42,067 nt of DNA, from contig NZ_SAYU02000036.1 of the NCBI RefSeq assembly GCF_004025965.2, positions 1 through 42,067 on the forward strand, read 5' to 3'. Below the pieces are notes generated by a model that saw only the letters and a list, made by a program, of their open reading frames with translations, had not been told where the DNA came from and did not search any database. This stretch comes from Phycicoccus flavus (GTDB taxonomy: Bacteria > Actinomycetota > Actinomycetes > Actinomycetales > Dermatophilaceae). Made by a program: the position numbers and the translations under genes. The stretch's first letter is position 1, and every line of letters begins with the position of its first letter. This document shows positions 6,397 through 15,606 of the stretch, in pieces.

Positions 6397-8039
6397 GCGG
6401 CATCGACGTCCCCGCCCTCGTCGTCCTCGTGCTGCTGTTCCTGCTCGTCACGGTGATGGGCTTCCTCGCCACCCGCTGGCGGCGCCCGAGCTCGATGGAG
6501 TCCCTCGACGAGTGGGGCCTCGGCGGCCGGTCCTTCGGCACCTGGGTCACGTGGTTCCTGCTCGGCGGCGACCTGTACACCGCGTACACGTTCGTCGCCG
6601 TCCCCGCCGCGATGTTCGCGCTCGGCTCGGTGTCCGGCTTCTTCGCCGTGCCCTACACGATCGTGCTCTACCCGATCATCTTCGTGTTCATGGCCCGCCT
6701 GTGGTCGGTCAGCCACCGCCACGGGTACGTGACGACCGCCGACTTCGTGCGCGGCCGGTTCGGCTCACGCGGCCTCTCCCTCGCGGTCGCCGTCACCGGC
6801 TTCCTCGCGACGATGCCGTACATCGCCCTCCAGCTCGTCGGCATCCAAGCCGTCCTCGAGGTCGTCGGCCTCGGGGGCGGCGGCAACATCATCGCCAAGG
6901 ACGCACCGCTCTTCATCGCCTTCGCCCTGCTCGCCGCCTACACCTACTCCAGCGGCCTGCGCGCCCCGGCGGTCATCGCCTTCGTCAAGGACTTCCTCAT
7001 CTACCTCGTCATCATCGTGGCGATCGTCTACCTGCCGACGAAGGTCGGCGGCTGGGGCGAGGTGTTCTCGGCGGCGGAGCAGAAGATGGGCACCGTCAAC
7101 GAGGCCACCGGCAAGCCCACCGGCGCGTTCATCCCCGGCGCCGCCCAGCACTGGGCCTACGCGACGCTCGGCCTCGGGTCCGCGCTGGCGCTGTTCATGT
7201 ACCCGCACTCGGTGACGGCGAGCCTGTCGGCCAAGGACCGCAACACGATCCGGCGCAACGCCTCGATCCTGCCGGCCTACAGCTTCGTGCTCGGCCTGCT
7301 CGCGCTCCTCGGCTGGGTCGCCATCGCCGCCGGCACCAAGCCGATCGGCCTGGACGGCAAGCCCAACGCCCAGCTCGTCATCCCGCAGCTGTTCGAGGAC
7401 ATGTTCCCGTCGTGGTTCGCCGGCGTGGCCTTCGCGGCCATCGCCATCGGCGCCCTCGTGCCGGCGGCGATCATGTCCATCGCCGCGGCGAACACCTTCA
7501 CCCGCAACATCTACAAGGAGTGGCTGAAGCCCGACGCCTCGCCGGCGCAGGAGGCGAAGGTCAGCAAGGTCGTCTCCCTCGTCGTCAAGGCGTTCGCCCT
7601 CGTGTTCGTGCTCCTGCTGGACAAGCAGAACGCGATCAACTTCCAGCTGCTCGGCGGCATCTGGATCCTCCAGACCTTCCCCGCCGTCGTCCTCGGGCTC
7701 TACACCCGGTGGCTGCACCGGTGGGCCCTGCTCGCCGGCTGGGCGGTCGGCATGGTCTACGGGACCCTCGCCGCGTACAACGTCGTCAACCCGGCCACCG
7801 GCAAACACTTCGGGGGGTCGCTGGCGAACATCCCGGTCATCGGCGAGCTCGGCTACATCGCGATGACGGCCTTCGTCCTCAACCTCCTCGTCGCGGTCGT
7901 CGGGACGCTGGTCCTGCGGGCCACGAAGTCGCCGGAGGGCCGTGACGAGACCGTCGCCGCGGACTACTTCGCCGACGCCGGGGACCCCCGGGTGACCAAG
8001 GACCTCGACACGCTGAACCCGTCGGTCGAGACCCGCTGA
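6393..8039 (+). CDS. Sodium:solute symporter (SSS family), monocarboxylate-type
   Basis: The protein is 548 aa with about 13 transmembrane helices, in the inner membrane. It imports a small organic solute using the sodium gradient. SSS features include the GGRSFGTWVTWFLLGGD N-terminal stretch, YVTTADFVRGRFGSRG after the third helix and IAIGALVPAAIMSIAAANTF in the core. The DUF3311 partner and overall resemblance suggest the monocarboxylate/pyruvate-acetate branch (MctP-like), but the substrate is not proven. The ATG overlaps the DUF3311 stop and is preceded by GGAGGAG. A strong hairpin follows the stop. Confidence 0.88.
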   Translation: MSGIDVPALVVLVLLFLLVTVMGFLATRWRRPSSMESLDEWGLGGRSFGTWVTWFLLGGDLYTAYTFVAVPAAMFALGSVSGFFAVPYTIVLYPIIFVFMARLWSVSHRHGYVTTADFVRGRFGSRGLSLAVAVTGFLATMPYIALQLVGIQAVLEVVGLGGGGNIIAKDAPLFIAFALLAAYTYSSGLRAPAVIAFVKDFLIYLVIIVAIVYLPTKVGGWGEVFSAAEQKMGTVNEATGKPTGAFIPGAAQHWAYATLGLGSALALFMYPHSVTASLSAKDRNTIRRNASILPAYSFVLGLLALLGWVAIAAGTKPIGLDGKPNAQLVIPQLFEDMFPSWFAGVAFAAIAIGALVPAAIMSIAAANTFTRNIYKEWLKPDASPAQEAKVSKVVSLVVKAFALVFVLLLDKQNAINFQLLGGIWILQTFPAVVLGLYTRWLHRWALLAGWAVGMVYGTLAAYNVVNPATGKHFGGSLANIPVIGELGYIAMTAFVLNLLVAVVGTLVLRATKSPEGRDETVAADYFADAGDPRVTKDLDTLNPSVETR

Positions 8040-8049
8040 CCCCCTCCGG

Positions 8050-8083
8050 ACGGCGGGTGCGGACGGCTGTCCGCACCCGCCGT
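8050..8083 (+). terminator. Terminator after symporter gene
   Basis: A perfect 15-bp GC-rich stem with a GGCT loop starts 11 nt past the symporter stop. It is followed by TTCCGCTT but has no pure T-run. Confidence 0.65.
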
Positions 8084-8104
8084 TCCGCTTGGCAGGATGG
8101 GGCC

Positions 8105-10237
8105 ATGGAGTCCGCCCCGCTGCCCGACCGGCTCGCCGCCCTCGCCCAGGCCCACGGCGTCGCCACGGACTACTGGAACTGGCTCGGGGAGCACGTCACC
8201 GTCGCCGAGGGCTCGATCCGTTCCGTGCTCGCCGCCCTCGGGGTGGACGCCGCCGACGACGCCGCGGTCGAGGCCGCCCTGGCCGAGGTCGACGACGCCC
8301 CGTGGCGCCGCACGCTCCCCGCCACCGTCGTCGTGCGTGCCGGGCGCGGCGGCGAGGTCCGCGTCCACGTCGCCGCCGGGTCGGGCGTCGCCGTCACCGC
8401 CCGGCTCGAGGACGGCGGCACGCGTCCGCTGGAGCAGGTCGACCGCTGGGTGCCGGACCGCGAGGTCGACGGCGTCGTGCTCGGGGAGGCGACGTTCGCG
8501 CTGCCGGCCGACCTCCCGCTGGGCTGGCACCGGCTCGTCGCCACCCCCGACGCCGACCCGCTGGCCCCGGCGACGACCACGGCCACGCTCGTCGTCACTC
8601 CGGAGCGCCTCGAGCTGCCCGAGCCCGTCGCCTCCCGCCGGGTCGTCGGGCTCATGGCGCAGCTGTACCAGGTGCGCTCGCCCGGGTCCTGGGGCGTCGG
8701 GGACCTGCGCGACCTCGCCGACCTCGCGACGTGGGCCGCCGCCGCCCACGACGCCGACTTCGTCCTCGTCAACCCGCTGCACGCCGCGGAGCCGGTCGCG
8801 CCGATGGAGCCCTCGCCCTACCTGCCGACGACCCGGCGCTTCGTCAACCCGCTCTACCTGCGGGTCGAGGACGTGCCCGAGGTCGCCGCGCTCGACGCCA
8901 CCGCCCGCCGCCGGCTCTCCCAGCTCGCGGCCCGGGGGCGCAGCCTCGACGAGGGCGACCGCATCGACCGGGACGCCGCCTGGGCGGTGAAGCTGGACGC
9001 GCTGCGGCTCGTGCACGACGTCGGGCTGTCCGCGTCCGGCGCAGCCGCCTTCGAGGAGTTCTGCGCCCGCGAGGGCGAGGGGCTTCTCCGGTTCGCGACG
9101 TGGTGCGCCCTCGCCGAGCGGCGCGGGCTGCCGTTCACCGACTGGCCCGCCGAGCTGCAGGACCCGAGCGGCCCGGCCGTCCTCGCCTTCCAGCAGGAGG
9201 AGCAGGCCCTCGTCGACTTCCACCGCTGGCTGCAGTGGCTGCTCGAGCAGCAGCTGGCCGGGGTGCAGCGCGAGGCGCAGGTCGCGGGCATGTCGCTCGG
9301 CATCGTCCACGACCTCGCGGTCGGCGTGCACCCGGTCGGCGCCGACGCCTGGGGCCTCGGCGACACCCTGGCCCGGGGCGTCACGGTCGGCGCCCCGCCG
9401 GACCCGTTCAACCAGCTCGGGCAGAACTGGAGCCAGCCGCCCTGGCGCCCGGACCGGCTCGCCGAGCTCGGGTACGGGCCGTTCCGCGACATGGTGCGCA
9501 CCGTGCTGCGCGACTCCGGCGGCATCCGGGTCGACCACATCCTCGGGCTGTTCCGGCTGTGGTGGATCCCGACCGGCGGGTCCCCCGCGGACGGCACGTA
9601 CGTCTACTACGACCACGAGGCCCTGCTCGGCATCCTCGTCCTCGAGGCCCAGAGGGCGGGGGCGGTCGTCATCGGGGAGGACCTCGGCGTCGTCGCCCCC
9701 AACGTCCGCGAGGTGCTCACCGAGCGCGGGCTGCTCGGCACCTCGATCCTCTGGTTCGAGTGGGACGACGACGCCGTGCGCCCGCCCGAGGCGTACCGGG
9801 ACCTGTGCCTGTCGACCGTGACCGTCCACGACCTGCCGCCGACCGCGGGCTACCTCACGCTCGAGCACGTCGCCGTCCGCGAGGCGCTGGGGCTGCTGAC
9901 GCGTCCGGTCCAGGAGGAGCGCGAGGTCGAGACGGCCGCGATCGACCGGGTGCTCGGTGCGCTGCGCGAGCGCGGGCTGCTCGCGGCCGGGGCGGACGTC
10001 GACGACACCGTGGTCGCGCTGCACCGGTGGCTCGCGCAGACGCCGAGCCGCATGCTCGCCGTCGCCCTGCCGGACCTCGTCGGCGACCGCCGGGCCATCA
10101 ACCAGCCCGGCACCAACGACGAGTACCCGAACTGGCGGCTGCCGCTGGCCGGTCCCGAGGGCACGCCCGTCGACCTCGACGACATCCGCGAGTCCCCGCT
10201 CGTCGACGCCCTGTTCGACGCCCTCCGCGGCGACTGA
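8105..10237 (+). CDS. malQ: 4-alpha-glucanotransferase (amylomaltase)
   Basis: This GH77 disproportionating enzyme moves alpha-1,4-glucan segments between maltodextrins in the cytoplasm. It is 710 aa, within the family's usual 690-730. An N-terminal beta-sandwich extension (about residues 1-180) precedes the GH77 barrel. Visible motifs are GVGDLRDLADLATWAA, PSPYLPTTRRFVNPLYL, the nucleophile Asp in IRVDHILGLFRLWW, the acid/base Glu in GEDLGVVAPNVREVL and the third acid in TVHDLPPTAGYL. The ATG follows CAGGAT by 6 nt, with only a weak AGGA upstream. It is monocistronic between the symporter terminator and the tandem repeats. Confidence 0.95.
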   Translation: MESAPLPDRLAALAQAHGVATDYWNWLGEHVTVAEGSIRSVLAALGVDAADDAAVEAALAEVDDAPWRRTLPATVVVRAGRGGEVRVHVAAGSGVAVTARLEDGGTRPLEQVDRWVPDREVDGVVLGEATFALPADLPLGWHRLVATPDADPLAPATTTATLVVTPERLELPEPVASRRVVGLMAQLYQVRSPGSWGVGDLRDLADLATWAAAAHDADFVLVNPLHAAEPVAPMEPSPYLPTTRRFVNPLYLRVEDVPEVAALDATARRRLSQLAARGRSLDEGDRIDRDAAWAVKLDALRLVHDVGLSASGAAAFEEFCAREGEGLLRFATWCALAERRGLPFTDWPAELQDPSGPAVLAFQQEEQALVDFHRWLQWLLEQQLAGVQREAQVAGMSLGIVHDLAVGVHPVGADAWGLGDTLARGVTVGAPPDPFNQLGQNWSQPPWRPDRLAELGYGPFRDMVRTVLRDSGGIRVDHILGLFRLWWIPTGGSPADGTYVYYDHEALLGILVLEAQRAGAVVIGEDLGVVAPNVREVLTERGLLGTSILWFEWDDDAVRPPEAYRDLCLSTVTVHDLPPTAGYLTLEHVAVREALGLLTRPVQEEREVETAAIDRVLGALRERGLLAAGADVDDTVVALHRWLAQTPSRMLAVALPDLVGDRRAINQPGTNDEYPNWRLPLAGPEGTPVDLDDIRESPLVDALFDALRGD

Positions 10238-10247
10238 CCCGCCGCAG

Positions 10248-10446
10248 CGGCGACGGGCGGACGACACGCCTGAGGTCGGTCGCGGCGTTCGGGCAGGTGG
10301 GGTGGGTGCGGGACACGCTTCGTGTCGTCGACCCGTCCGCGGTGGGGTCGGCGGCGACGGGCGGACGACACGCCTGAGGTCGGTCGCGGCGTTCGGGCAG
10401 GTGGGGTGGGTGCAGGACAGGCTTCGTGTCGTCGGCCCGTCCGCGG
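10248..10446. repeat. Tandem 95-bp repeats with inverted arms
   Basis: Two copies, 10248-10342 and 10352-10446, differ at 3 of 95 positions and have a 104-bp period. Each has a 17-bp imperfect inverted repeat at its ends: 10252-10268 with 10321-10337 (2 mismatches) and 10356-10372 with 10425-10441 (1 mismatch). They fill the gap between the convergent malQ and amidotransferase genes, so they may act as a two-way terminator or be a small mobile palindromic element. Confidence 0.85.
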
Positions 10447-10453
10447 CGTCCCG

Positions 10454-11170
10454 TCAGGGGGTGAGGTGGTCGAGGAAGCGCGTGGCGAAGGGCTCCCAGG
10501 CCGTGCGCAGCGCGTCCCGGGCGGAGTCGACCTCGGCCACGAGGCGGCGGTCGGCGTCGTCGAGCCCGTCGGGGCGCTCGGAGCGGACCCAGTCGGCGAA
10601 GATCTCCGGCGAGGTCTCGGGGTGGAACTGCAGCGACCACGCGCGCAGCCCGAGGCGCAGCGCCTGGGGCGACCCGTCGGGCAGGCGCGCGAGCACCGTG
10701 GCCCCGGGCGGAGGCGACAGCACGGTGTCGTCGTTGAAGTGCACCGCGGGTGATCCGGCGACCCCGCCGGCCCCGCCCAGCAGCGGGTCCGCGTGCCCCT
10801 CGGCGGTCAGCGCGACGGGCACGACGCCGATGGTGCGTCCGGCCGGGTTCGGACCCGCCGTCCCGCCGAGCGCCACCGCGGCCAGCTGGTGCCCGAGGCA
10901 CACCGCGAGCACCGGCTCGCCGGCCCGGGCCGTGGCCCGCAGGAGGTCCTTGGTCGGCCGCAGCCAGGGGTGCTCGGCGTCGTCGTTCGCGCCCATCGCC
11001 CCGCCGAGGACGACGAGCCCGTCGTGCCCACCGTCGGCGAGCCGCCCGGGCACCGGGTCCCCGAGGTCACCGCGCACGACGTCGAGGTCGACGCCGGCGG
11101 CGCGCCACCACTCGCCGAGCCAGCCCGCCGGGGCGTCCGGCTCGTGCTGGACGACGAGGAGCCGGCGCAT
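10454..11170 (-). CDS. Class I glutamine amidotransferase-like protein
   Basis: The protein is 238 aa from the ATG at 11170; a GTG codon just upstream is an alternative. A GATase1 fold is shown by the nucleophile Cys91 in AVCLGHQ and by His183 and Glu185 in QFHPE, so the triad for glutamine hydrolysis is complete. It is a free-standing domain like the GMP-synthase-like amidotransferases of unknown acceptor, related to gamma-glutamyl hydrolases. The start overlaps the stop of the VIT-family gene (TGATG), so the two are coupled, but no functional link is evident. Confidence 0.85.
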   Translation of the reverse strand: MRRLLVVQHEPDAPAGWLGEWWRAAGVDLDVVRGDLGDPVPGRLADGGHDGLVVLGGAMGANDDAEHPWLRPTKDLLRATARAGEPVLAVCLGHQLAAVALGGTAGPNPAGRTIGVVPVALTAEGHADPLLGGAGGVAGSPAVHFNDDTVLSPPPGATVLARLPDGSPQALRLGLRAWSLQFHPETSPEIFADWVRSERPDGLDDADRRLVAEVDSARDALRTAWEPFATRFLDHLTP

Positions 11171-11949
11171 CACCCGACGTGGGTGCCGACGAGCGAGCCG
11201 ATGGCGTAGGTGACCGCCATCGCGATGAGCCCGCCACCGACCACCCGCAGCGTGGCGCGGCGGGCGTCGGCGTCGCCGAGGCGGGCGCTGAGCACCCCGG
11301 TGCCGGCGAGGGCGACGACGACCGCGACGACCGTGACCGGCACCCGCCAGGACGCCGACGGCAGGACGATCGCGAGCAGCGGCAGCAGCGCGCCGACGGT
11401 GAACGCGACCATCGACGCGACCGCGGCGTGCCAGGGGTTGGTGAGGTTGTCGGGGTCGATGCCCAGCTCGGCCTCGGCGTGCGCCCCGAGGGCGTCGTGC
11501 GCGGTGAGCTCCACGGCCACCCGGTGCGCGAGGTCGGGGGAGAGGCCCTTGCCCTCGTAGATCTCCGCGAGCTCGGCGAGCTCGGCCTCGGGCTCCTCGC
11601 GCAGCTCGCGGACCTCCTTGGCGATGAGCGAGCGCTCGGTGTCCCGCTGGGTGCTCACCGAGACGTACTCGCCGACCGCCATGCTCATCGCGCCGGCGGC
11701 CAGACCGGCGAGACCGGCGGTGAGGATCGCCGGCCGGCTCGTCGTGGCCGCGGCGACGCCGATGACGAGGCCGGCGGTGGACACGATCCCGTCGTTGGCG
11801 CCGAGCACCGCCGCGCGCAGCCAGTTGAGCCGTTCGGCGTAGCCCTGGCCGTGCGCCTCGTCGTGCTCCTCGAGCGCGGCGGCCGCGACGGCCGGCTCCA
11901 CCTGCTCGGAGGCCACCGGGGACGAGGGGGCGGGGGAGCCGTCAGCCAC
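11170..11949 (-). CDS. VIT1/CCC1-family metal transporter
   Basis: This membrane protein of 259 aa resembles the vacuolar iron transporter family, which moves Fe(II) or Mn(II). It has about five transmembrane segments. The first carries the family motif LRAAVLGANDGIVSTAGLVIGV. A charged cytoplasmic stretch (about residues 100-160, rich in Glu, with EYVSVSTQRDTE) corresponds to the metal-binding region of the family. The GTG start overlaps the end of the carbinolamine dehydratase gene; an in-frame GTG 12 bp upstream is possible. Metal specificity cannot be read from the sequence. Confidence 0.88.
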   Translation of the reverse strand: MADGSPAPSSPVASEQVEPAVAAAALEEHDEAHGQGYAERLNWLRAAVLGANDGIVSTAGLVIGVAAATTSRPAILTAGLAGLAAGAMSMAVGEYVSVSTQRDTERSLIAKEVRELREEPEAELAELAEIYEGKGLSPDLAHRVAVELTAHDALGAHAEAELGIDPDNLTNPWHAAVASMVAFTVGALLPLLAIVLPSASWRVPVTVVAVVVALAGTGVLSARLGDADARRATLRVVGGGLIAMAVTYAIGSLVGTHVG

Positions 11950-12250
11950 CGAGGTCCACACCCTCCGCGCGGGCGACGGCGTTGATGCGGTGGGCGAGCT
12001 CGATGTCGAGCTGGGTGAGCCCGCCGGCGTCGTGGGTCGTGAGCAGCCAGCGCGTCGTGCGCCAGCGGATGTCGATGTCGGGGTGGTGGTTCATCTGCTC
12101 GGCCTCGTCGGCCGCGGCGGCGACGAGGCGGATGGCCGCCGGGAAGTCCGGGGCCTCGATGGTCGCGACGACGGCGTCGCCCTCGCGCTCCCAGCCGGGC
12201 AGGTCGGCGAGCTGGCGGGTGACCTCGTCGTCGGTGAGGAGTCGGCTCAT
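11942..12250 (-). CDS. Pterin-4-alpha-carbinolamine dehydratase
   Basis: This small cytoplasmic enzyme of 102 aa dehydrates 4a-hydroxytetrahydrobiopterin; many bacterial members have other or unknown roles. The active-site histidines are in MNHHPDIDIRW, with a later THDAGGLTQLDIELAHRI matching the family. The start at MSRLLTDDEV is chosen for length; upstream in-frame ATGs at 12259 and 12262 are possible. A CATGAT hexamer 7 nt upstream is a weak leaderless-type -10. It overlaps the VIT gene by 8 nt. No aromatic amino-acid hydroxylase is in the window. Confidence 0.9.
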   Translation of the reverse strand: MSRLLTDDEVTRQLADLPGWEREGDAVVATIEAPDFPAAIRLVAAAADEAEQMNHHPDIDIRWRTTRWLLTTHDAGGLTQLDIELAHRINAVARAEGVDLGG

Positions 12251-12375
12251 ACGGGCCATCATGCGCCGCCGGCGGCCCGCCCGGCACCCCAGGTGAGCCT
12301 CACCGAACCCGCCACCGGCCTCGCCGACGAGGACGGACACCCGGCAGCCACCGCGGCGCCGGACCGCGACGAGGA

Positions 12376-13593
12376 TCAGGAACCGGCGCCGTGCCCGCCG
12401 TGCTGGTACTGGACGGCCTCCTCGACGTCGCCGACGGCGTGCGGCGCGTCCTGCTCCTCGCGCAGGTCCTGCTCGGTGGCCGTCGGGTCGACGTGGTGGG
12501 GCTGGATCTTCCCACTCTCGATGTCCTCCGCCCAGTGGCACGCCACCCGGTGCGAGGAGGGCACGCCGTCGATCTCCAGGACGCGCAGCTGCGGCCGCTC
12601 GTCGTCGCAGCGGGTCTCCTGCCGCCAGGGGCAGCGGGTGTGGAAGCGGCAGCCGGGCGGCGGCTTGGACGGCGAGGGCAGGTCCCCGACGAGGAGGATC
12701 TGCTCGCGCTCGTCCTCCCGGGTCGGGTCCGGCACCGGGACGGCCGACAGCAGCGCCCTCGTGTACGGGTGCAGGGGCTGGGCGTAGAGGTCGTCCGCGC
12801 CGGCCTCCTCGACGAGCCCGCCGAGGTACATGACCCCGATCCGGTCGCTGATGTGCCGGACGACGGCGAGGTCGTGCGCGACGACGAGGTAGGTGAGCTC
12901 GAACTCGTCCTGGAGGTCCTCCAGCAGGTTGATGACCTGCGCCTGGACCGACACGTCGAGGGCGGACACCGGCTCGTCGGCGACGATGAGCTTGGGCTCG
13001 ACCGCGAGCGCCCGGGCGATGCCGATGCGCTGGCGCTGCCCGCCGGAGAACTCGTGCGGGTACTTCTTCAGCGCCGCCGCGGGCAGCCCGACCGCCTTGA
13101 GCAGCTCGCGCAGCCGCGACGCCGTCGCCTTGTCGTCCGAGGCCAGGCCGTGGGCCTTCATCCCCTCGACGAGCAGCGACTCGACGGACTGGCGCGGGTC
13201 CAGGCTGCTCATCGGGTCCTGGAAGACCATCTGGAAGTCCTTGCGCCGCTTGCGCAGCTCCTCGCCCTTGAGCGAGGCGACGTCGGTGCCGTCGATGACG
13301 ACCGAGCCGTCGGTCGGCGGCTCCAGGCCGAGGATCGCCTTGCCGAGCGTGGACTTCCCGCAGCCGGACTCGCCGACGAGGCCGTAGGTCTCGCCCTTGC
13401 GGATGCGCAGGTCGACGCCGTCGACGGCGTAGACGTGCCCGACGACCTTGTCGAAGACGACCCCGCGCTTGATGGGGAAGTGCACCTTGACCCCGCGGGC
13501 GTCGACGAGCAGGTCGCCGTCGTCGTGGGCGCGCGCGTCGTCGGCCGGACCGTCGGTGGCGGCGGCGTCGGTGGGCTCGGCGGTCGTCGTCAT
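12376..13593 (-). CDS. Peptide ABC transporter ATPase, OppF/DppF type
   Basis: The protein is 405 aa and is the second ATPase of the importer, powering uptake from the cytosolic face. Walker A is GESGCGKST, the signature FSGGQRQRIGIARAL and Walker B LIVADEPVSALD. The C-terminal oligopeptide domain has QPLHPYTRALL and a Cys cluster (CRFHTRCPW with a further Cys) typical of the iron-sulfur-like site in these proteins. The ATG overlaps the stop of the first ATPase (ATGA). A 25-residue Ala/Asp-rich N-terminus and a His/Gly-rich end are extra to the family core. It is the last gene of the operon. Confidence 0.93.
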   Translation of the reverse strand: MTTTAEPTDAAATDGPADDARAHDDGDLLVDARGVKVHFPIKRGVVFDKVVGHVYAVDGVDLRIRKGETYGLVGESGCGKSTLGKAILGLEPPTDGSVVIDGTDVASLKGEELRKRRKDFQMVFQDPMSSLDPRQSVESLLVEGMKAHGLASDDKATASRLRELLKAVGLPAAALKKYPHEFSGGQRQRIGIARALAVEPKLIVADEPVSALDVSVQAQVINLLEDLQDEFELTYLVVAHDLAVVRHISDRIGVMYLGGLVEEAGADDLYAQPLHPYTRALLSAVPVPDPTREDEREQILLVGDLPSPSKPPPGCRFHTRCPWRQETRCDDERPQLRVLEIDGVPSSHRVACHWAEDIESGKIQPHHVDPTATEQDLREEQDAPHAVGDVEEAVQYQHGGHGAGS

Positions 13594-14612
13594 GAGGTCG
13601 CCTCCACGGGGTTGAAGCAGCGCAGCGCGCGGCCGCCGTCGTCGTGCTCGAGCTCCGGGCTCTGCTCGGTGCAGCGGTCGACCGGCTGCGAGCAGCGCGG
13701 CGCGAAGGCGCAGGCGTGCTCCCACGGCAGGTTGTCGGCGACCGACCCGGGGATGGGGGTGAGCGGCGCCCCGCGGGCGCCGTCCAGCCGGGGGATCGAG
13801 GCCAGCAGACCCGTCGTGTACGGGTGCCGCGGAGAGGCGAAGAGCTCGTGGCGGCGGCCCCGCTCGACGATCCGCCCGCCGTAGAGGACGTTGACCTCGT
13901 CGCACAGGCCGGCGACGACGCCGAGGTCGTGGGTGATCATCACCAGGGCGGTCCCGGACTCGGTGACGAGCTCCTTGAGCAGCCCGAGGATCTGGGCCTG
14001 GATGGTCACGTCGAGGGCGGTCGTCGGCTCGTCGGCGATGAGCAGCCGGGGCTCGCAGGCCAGGGCCATGGCGATGAGGGCGCGCTGGCGCATGCCTCCG
14101 GAGAGCTGGTGCGGGTAGTCGGTGAGCCGGCGGTCGGGGTCGGGGATGCCGACCCGGTCCAGCAGCTCGCGGGCGACGGGGGTCGCGGCCTTGCGCGACA
14201 TGCTCTTGTGCCGCTCCAGCACCTCGGTGACCTGCCGGCCGATGGGCACGACGGGGTTCAGCGACGAGAGCGGGTCCTGGAAGATCATCGCGATGTCGCG
14301 GCCGCGCCGGTCGCGCATCTTGTCCTTGGCCAGGGTGAGCAGGTCGGTGCCCTCGAAGGTGGCCGTGCCCTCGACCCGGTTCCCACGGGCCGGCAGCAGG
14401 CCCATGATGGCCAGCGACGTCACGGACTTGCCGCAGCCGGACTCGCCGACGAGGCCGACGGTCTGGCCGGGCCGGACGTCGAAGGACACGCCGTCGACGG
14501 CGGTGAACGGGTCCTCGCCCTGGCGGGTGAAGGTGACCCGCAGGTCGCGGACGGACAGCAGCGGCTCGTCGCCGTGCCGGGAGCTGCCGGGTGTGGTCGC
14601 CGTGGCGGTCAT
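13590..14612 (-). CDS. Peptide ABC transporter ATPase, OppD/DppD type
   Basis: The protein is 340 aa and is the first ATPase of the importer. Walker A is [11 protein letters not shown], the signature [15 protein letters not shown] and Walker [15 protein letters not shown], with the H-loop in [14 protein letters not shown]. The oligopeptide C-terminal domain contains [11 protein letters not shown] and CAFAPRC plus a further Cys. It forms a heterodimer with the next gene's product in this family. It starts 7 nt after the OppC-type permease stop and overlaps the OppF-type gene by 4 nt. Confidence 0.93.
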   Translation of the reverse strand: MTATATTPGSSRHGDEPLLSVRDLRVTFTRQGEDPFTAVDGVSFDVRPGQTVGLVGESGCGKSVTSLAIMGLLPARGNRVEGTATFEGTDLLTLAKDKMRDRRGRDIAMIFQDPLSSLNPVVPIGRQVTEVLERHKSMSRKAATPVARELLDRVGIPDPDRRLTDYPHQLSGGMRQRALIAMALACEPRLLIADEPTTALDVTIQAQILGLLKELVTESGTALVMITHDLGVVAGLCDEVNVLYGGRIVERGRRHELFASPRHPYTTGLLASIPRLDGARGAPLTPIPGSVADNLPWEHACAFAPRCSQPVDRCTEQSPELEHDDGGRALRCFNPVEATS

Positions 14613-14619
14613 CGGCGGC

Positions 14620-15606
14620 TCACCTCCTGGTCTTGGGGTCGAGGGCCTCGCGCAGCGACTCGCCCATGAGGGTGAAGCCGAGCGCGACGACGATGATGCA
14701 CAGGGCGGGGTACACGGCCAGGTGCGGGTTGTCGTAGATGAACGGCTGCGCCCGCCCGAGCATCTGCCCCCACTCCGGCTGGCGGTCGTTGGGGTTGCCG
14801 AGGCCGAGGAAGGACAGCGCCGCGGCGTCGATGATCGACACCGCGAGCACCAGGGTCGACTGGACGATGACCGGGCCGAGGGAGTTCGGGAGCATGTGCC
14901 GGAAGACGACCGCCCGCTCGGTGACGCCGAGCGCCCGCGCCGCGAGGACGTGGTCGCTGTGCCGCTGGGCGAGCATCGACCCGCGCAGCAGCCGGGCGAA
15001 GATCGGCACCTGCACGGCCGCGACGGCGATGATGACGGTCAGCTGGCTCGGCCGGGTGGCCAGGGCCGCGATCGAGAACGCGAGCAGCAGCGACGGGATC
15101 GAGAGCAGGACGTCGACGATGCGCATGACGAGCGAGTCGACCCAGCCGCCGAACGCGCCGGCGAGGATGCCGAGGGTCATCCCGCCGGTGAGCCCGAAGA
15201 TCGTCGCGAACACGCCGACGATGAGGGTCTGCTGGCTGCCGACGAGCAGCCGCGAGAGCAGGTCGCGGCCGACGTCGTCCGCCCCGAGGGGGTAGCCCGG
15301 CTGCGGGCCGGGGATGGGGTTGGACTGCGGGCGCACCTGGTCCAACAAGAGGTTCGCCGCCGGGTCGTGCGGCGCGATGAGCGGCGACACGAGCGCGAGG
15401 ACGACGAACACGAGCGTGATGGCCGCGCCGATGAGGAAGACGGGGCTGCGCCGCAGCCGCTGCCAGGCGCTCGCGATGAGCGAGACGCCGGGCTTCTCGT
15501 CGACCGACCCGGCCTCGCGGACGGCGGCCGCCCGGTCCGAGCCGGCGGTCGCGGCGAGGTCGTCGATCCGGTCCTTGCGGCGGGTCATCGGGTTGGCGGG
15601 GGTCAT
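14620..15606 (-). CDS. Peptide ABC transporter permease, OppC/DppC type
   Basis: The inner-membrane permease is 328 aa. A cytoplasmic N-terminus of about 55 residues is followed by six transmembrane helices. The binding-protein-dependent EAA loop is visible as HVLAARALGVTERAVVFRH, preceding the conserved Gly. A DDVGRDLLSRLLVGSQQ stretch before helix 2 is typical of OppC/DppC. The start overlaps the OppB-type stop by 4 nt. It pairs with that permease to form the channel. Confidence 0.93.
   Translation of the reverse strand: MTPANPMTRRKDRIDDLAATAGSDRAAAVREAGSVDEKPGVSLIASAWQRLRRSPVFLIGAAITLVFVVLALVSPLIAPHDPAANLLLDQVRPQSNPIPGPQPGYPLGADDVGRDLLSRLLVGSQQTLIVGVFATIFGLTGGMTLGILAGAFGGWVDSLVMRIVDVLLSIPSLLLAFSIAALATRPSQLTVIIAVAAVQVPIFARLLRGSMLAQRHSDHVLAARALGVTERAVVFRHMLPNSLGPVIVQSTLVLAVSIIDAAALSFLGLGNPNDRQPEWGQMLGRAQPFIYDNPHLAVYPALCIIVVALGFTLMGESLREALDPKTRR

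Noticed and set aside
7964-10267. Minus-strand open frame opposite malQ
   Set aside because: Shadow of malQ, which has all GH77 motifs on the plus strand.
12263-12304. Palindromes between the ABC operon end and the carbinolamine dehydratase gene
   Set aside because: GCCGCCGGCGGC and the 13-nt GGTGAG/CTCACC repeat have no usable loop or T-run; expected often in this GC content.
13593-13905. N-terminal extension of the OppF-type ATPase
   Set aside because: It overlaps the OppD-type gene over 300 bp; the ATGA overlap at 13590-13593 is the normal start for coupled operon genes.
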